Below, in pieces: positions 63,949 to 64,000 of a DNA stretch of 64,000 nt. Within the stretch, counting starts at the first letter, position 1, and each line of letters begins with the position of its first letter. The DNA comes from an uncultured Hyphomicrobiales bacterium (GTDB taxonomy: Bacteria; Pseudomonadota; Alphaproteobacteria; Rhizobiales; Devosiaceae): the NCBI GenBank assembly GCA_903828145.1, contig CAIKKY010000019.1, positions 186,001-250,000 of the forward strand, written 5' to 3'. Both the position numbers and the translations under genes were made by a program. The notes under the pieces are model-generated. The model did no database searches. It was not told where the DNA came from and saw nothing but the letters and a program-made list of their open reading frames with translations.

Positions 63949-64000
63949 GCCGCGCGGCGGGTTTCGGTGCGGGTGAGCTGCTGCACCTGGCGCTCCAGAT
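63945..64000 (-). CDS. C-terminal end of an unidentified gene (truncated)
   Basis: The minus strand ends [17 protein letters not shown] then TAG, an open frame to the window edge with coiled-coil character. Its stop overlaps the nadK stop, the same arrangement as two other convergent pairs in the window. Too short to identify. Confidence 0.35.
   Translation of the reverse strand, partial: LERQVQQLTRTETRRAA

Overview
The window is a gene-dense, high-GC chromosomal segment with no insertion sequence, prophage or CRISPR array. Gene content and order point to an alphaproteobacterium of the Hyphomicrobiales (Rhizobiales), plausibly Devosiaceae-like; the genus is inference. Supporting evidence: the order nuoN-birA-rnj-DUF1467-proS-lolC-lolD-dnaE-rpsB-tsf, a compact ProRS, an alphaproteobacterial suf operon with SufT, and regulatory sites of alphaproteobacterial type (GTTC-N7-GTTC LexA boxes, CTTG-N17/18-CYTATNT heat-shock promoters, an Irr/ICE-like box).

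Layout. 1-9566 (minus strand): 5' end of tsf, rpsB, dnaE, a previously easy-to-miss 32-codon ORF behind an apparent SOS promoter, lolD, two tandem LolC/LolE-family permeases, and proS. 9567-9996: gap with a plus-strand intrinsic terminator and a perfect palindrome. 9997-27158 (minus): DUF1467 gene, rnj, birA and the complete nuoABCDEFGHIJKLMN operon for respiratory complex I. 27159-28112: nuo promoter region, tRNA-Asp and tRNA-Val. 28113-33434 (minus): hupB, lon, clpX, clpP; lon and clpP carry good matches to sigma-32 promoters. 33666-36378: a cytochrome P450 gene on plus, convergent with the NAD(P)HX repair gene. 36474-37996: tig and tRNA-Leu. 38252-40209 (plus): glnB-glnA behind a sigma-54 promoter, closed by a strong terminator. 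40233-43747: a DUF4432 gene, an ABC-F gene and a 777-base gap with three tandem terminators, a palindrome and a possible leader peptide. 43748-47516 (plus): parE and a RhlE-type RNA helicase. 47513-55600 (minus): aroA, then the suf operon (desulfurase-sufB-sufC-sufD-sufS-sufT-sufA) with an Irr-like box upstream. 55888-57829 (plus): alpha/beta hydrolase and tyrS. 57848-63054: a large AsmA-like protein, a divergent single-cysteine peroxiredoxin, and prfB with its programmed +1 frameshift. 63178-64000: NAD kinase and the tail of an unknown gene.

How the parts work together. Most genes are housekeeping: translation (rpsB, tsf, proS, tyrS, prfB), replication (dnaE, parE), respiration (nuo, supplied with Fe-S clusters by suf), envelope (lol, AsmA-like), protein quality control (tig, lon, clpXP) and nitrogen assimilation (glnBA). 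The unusual signals are mostly regulatory. The strongest is the SOS-controlled micro-ORF directly in front of the replicative polymerase gene, which resembles in size, topology and regulation the SidA cell-division inhibitor described in Caulobacter.
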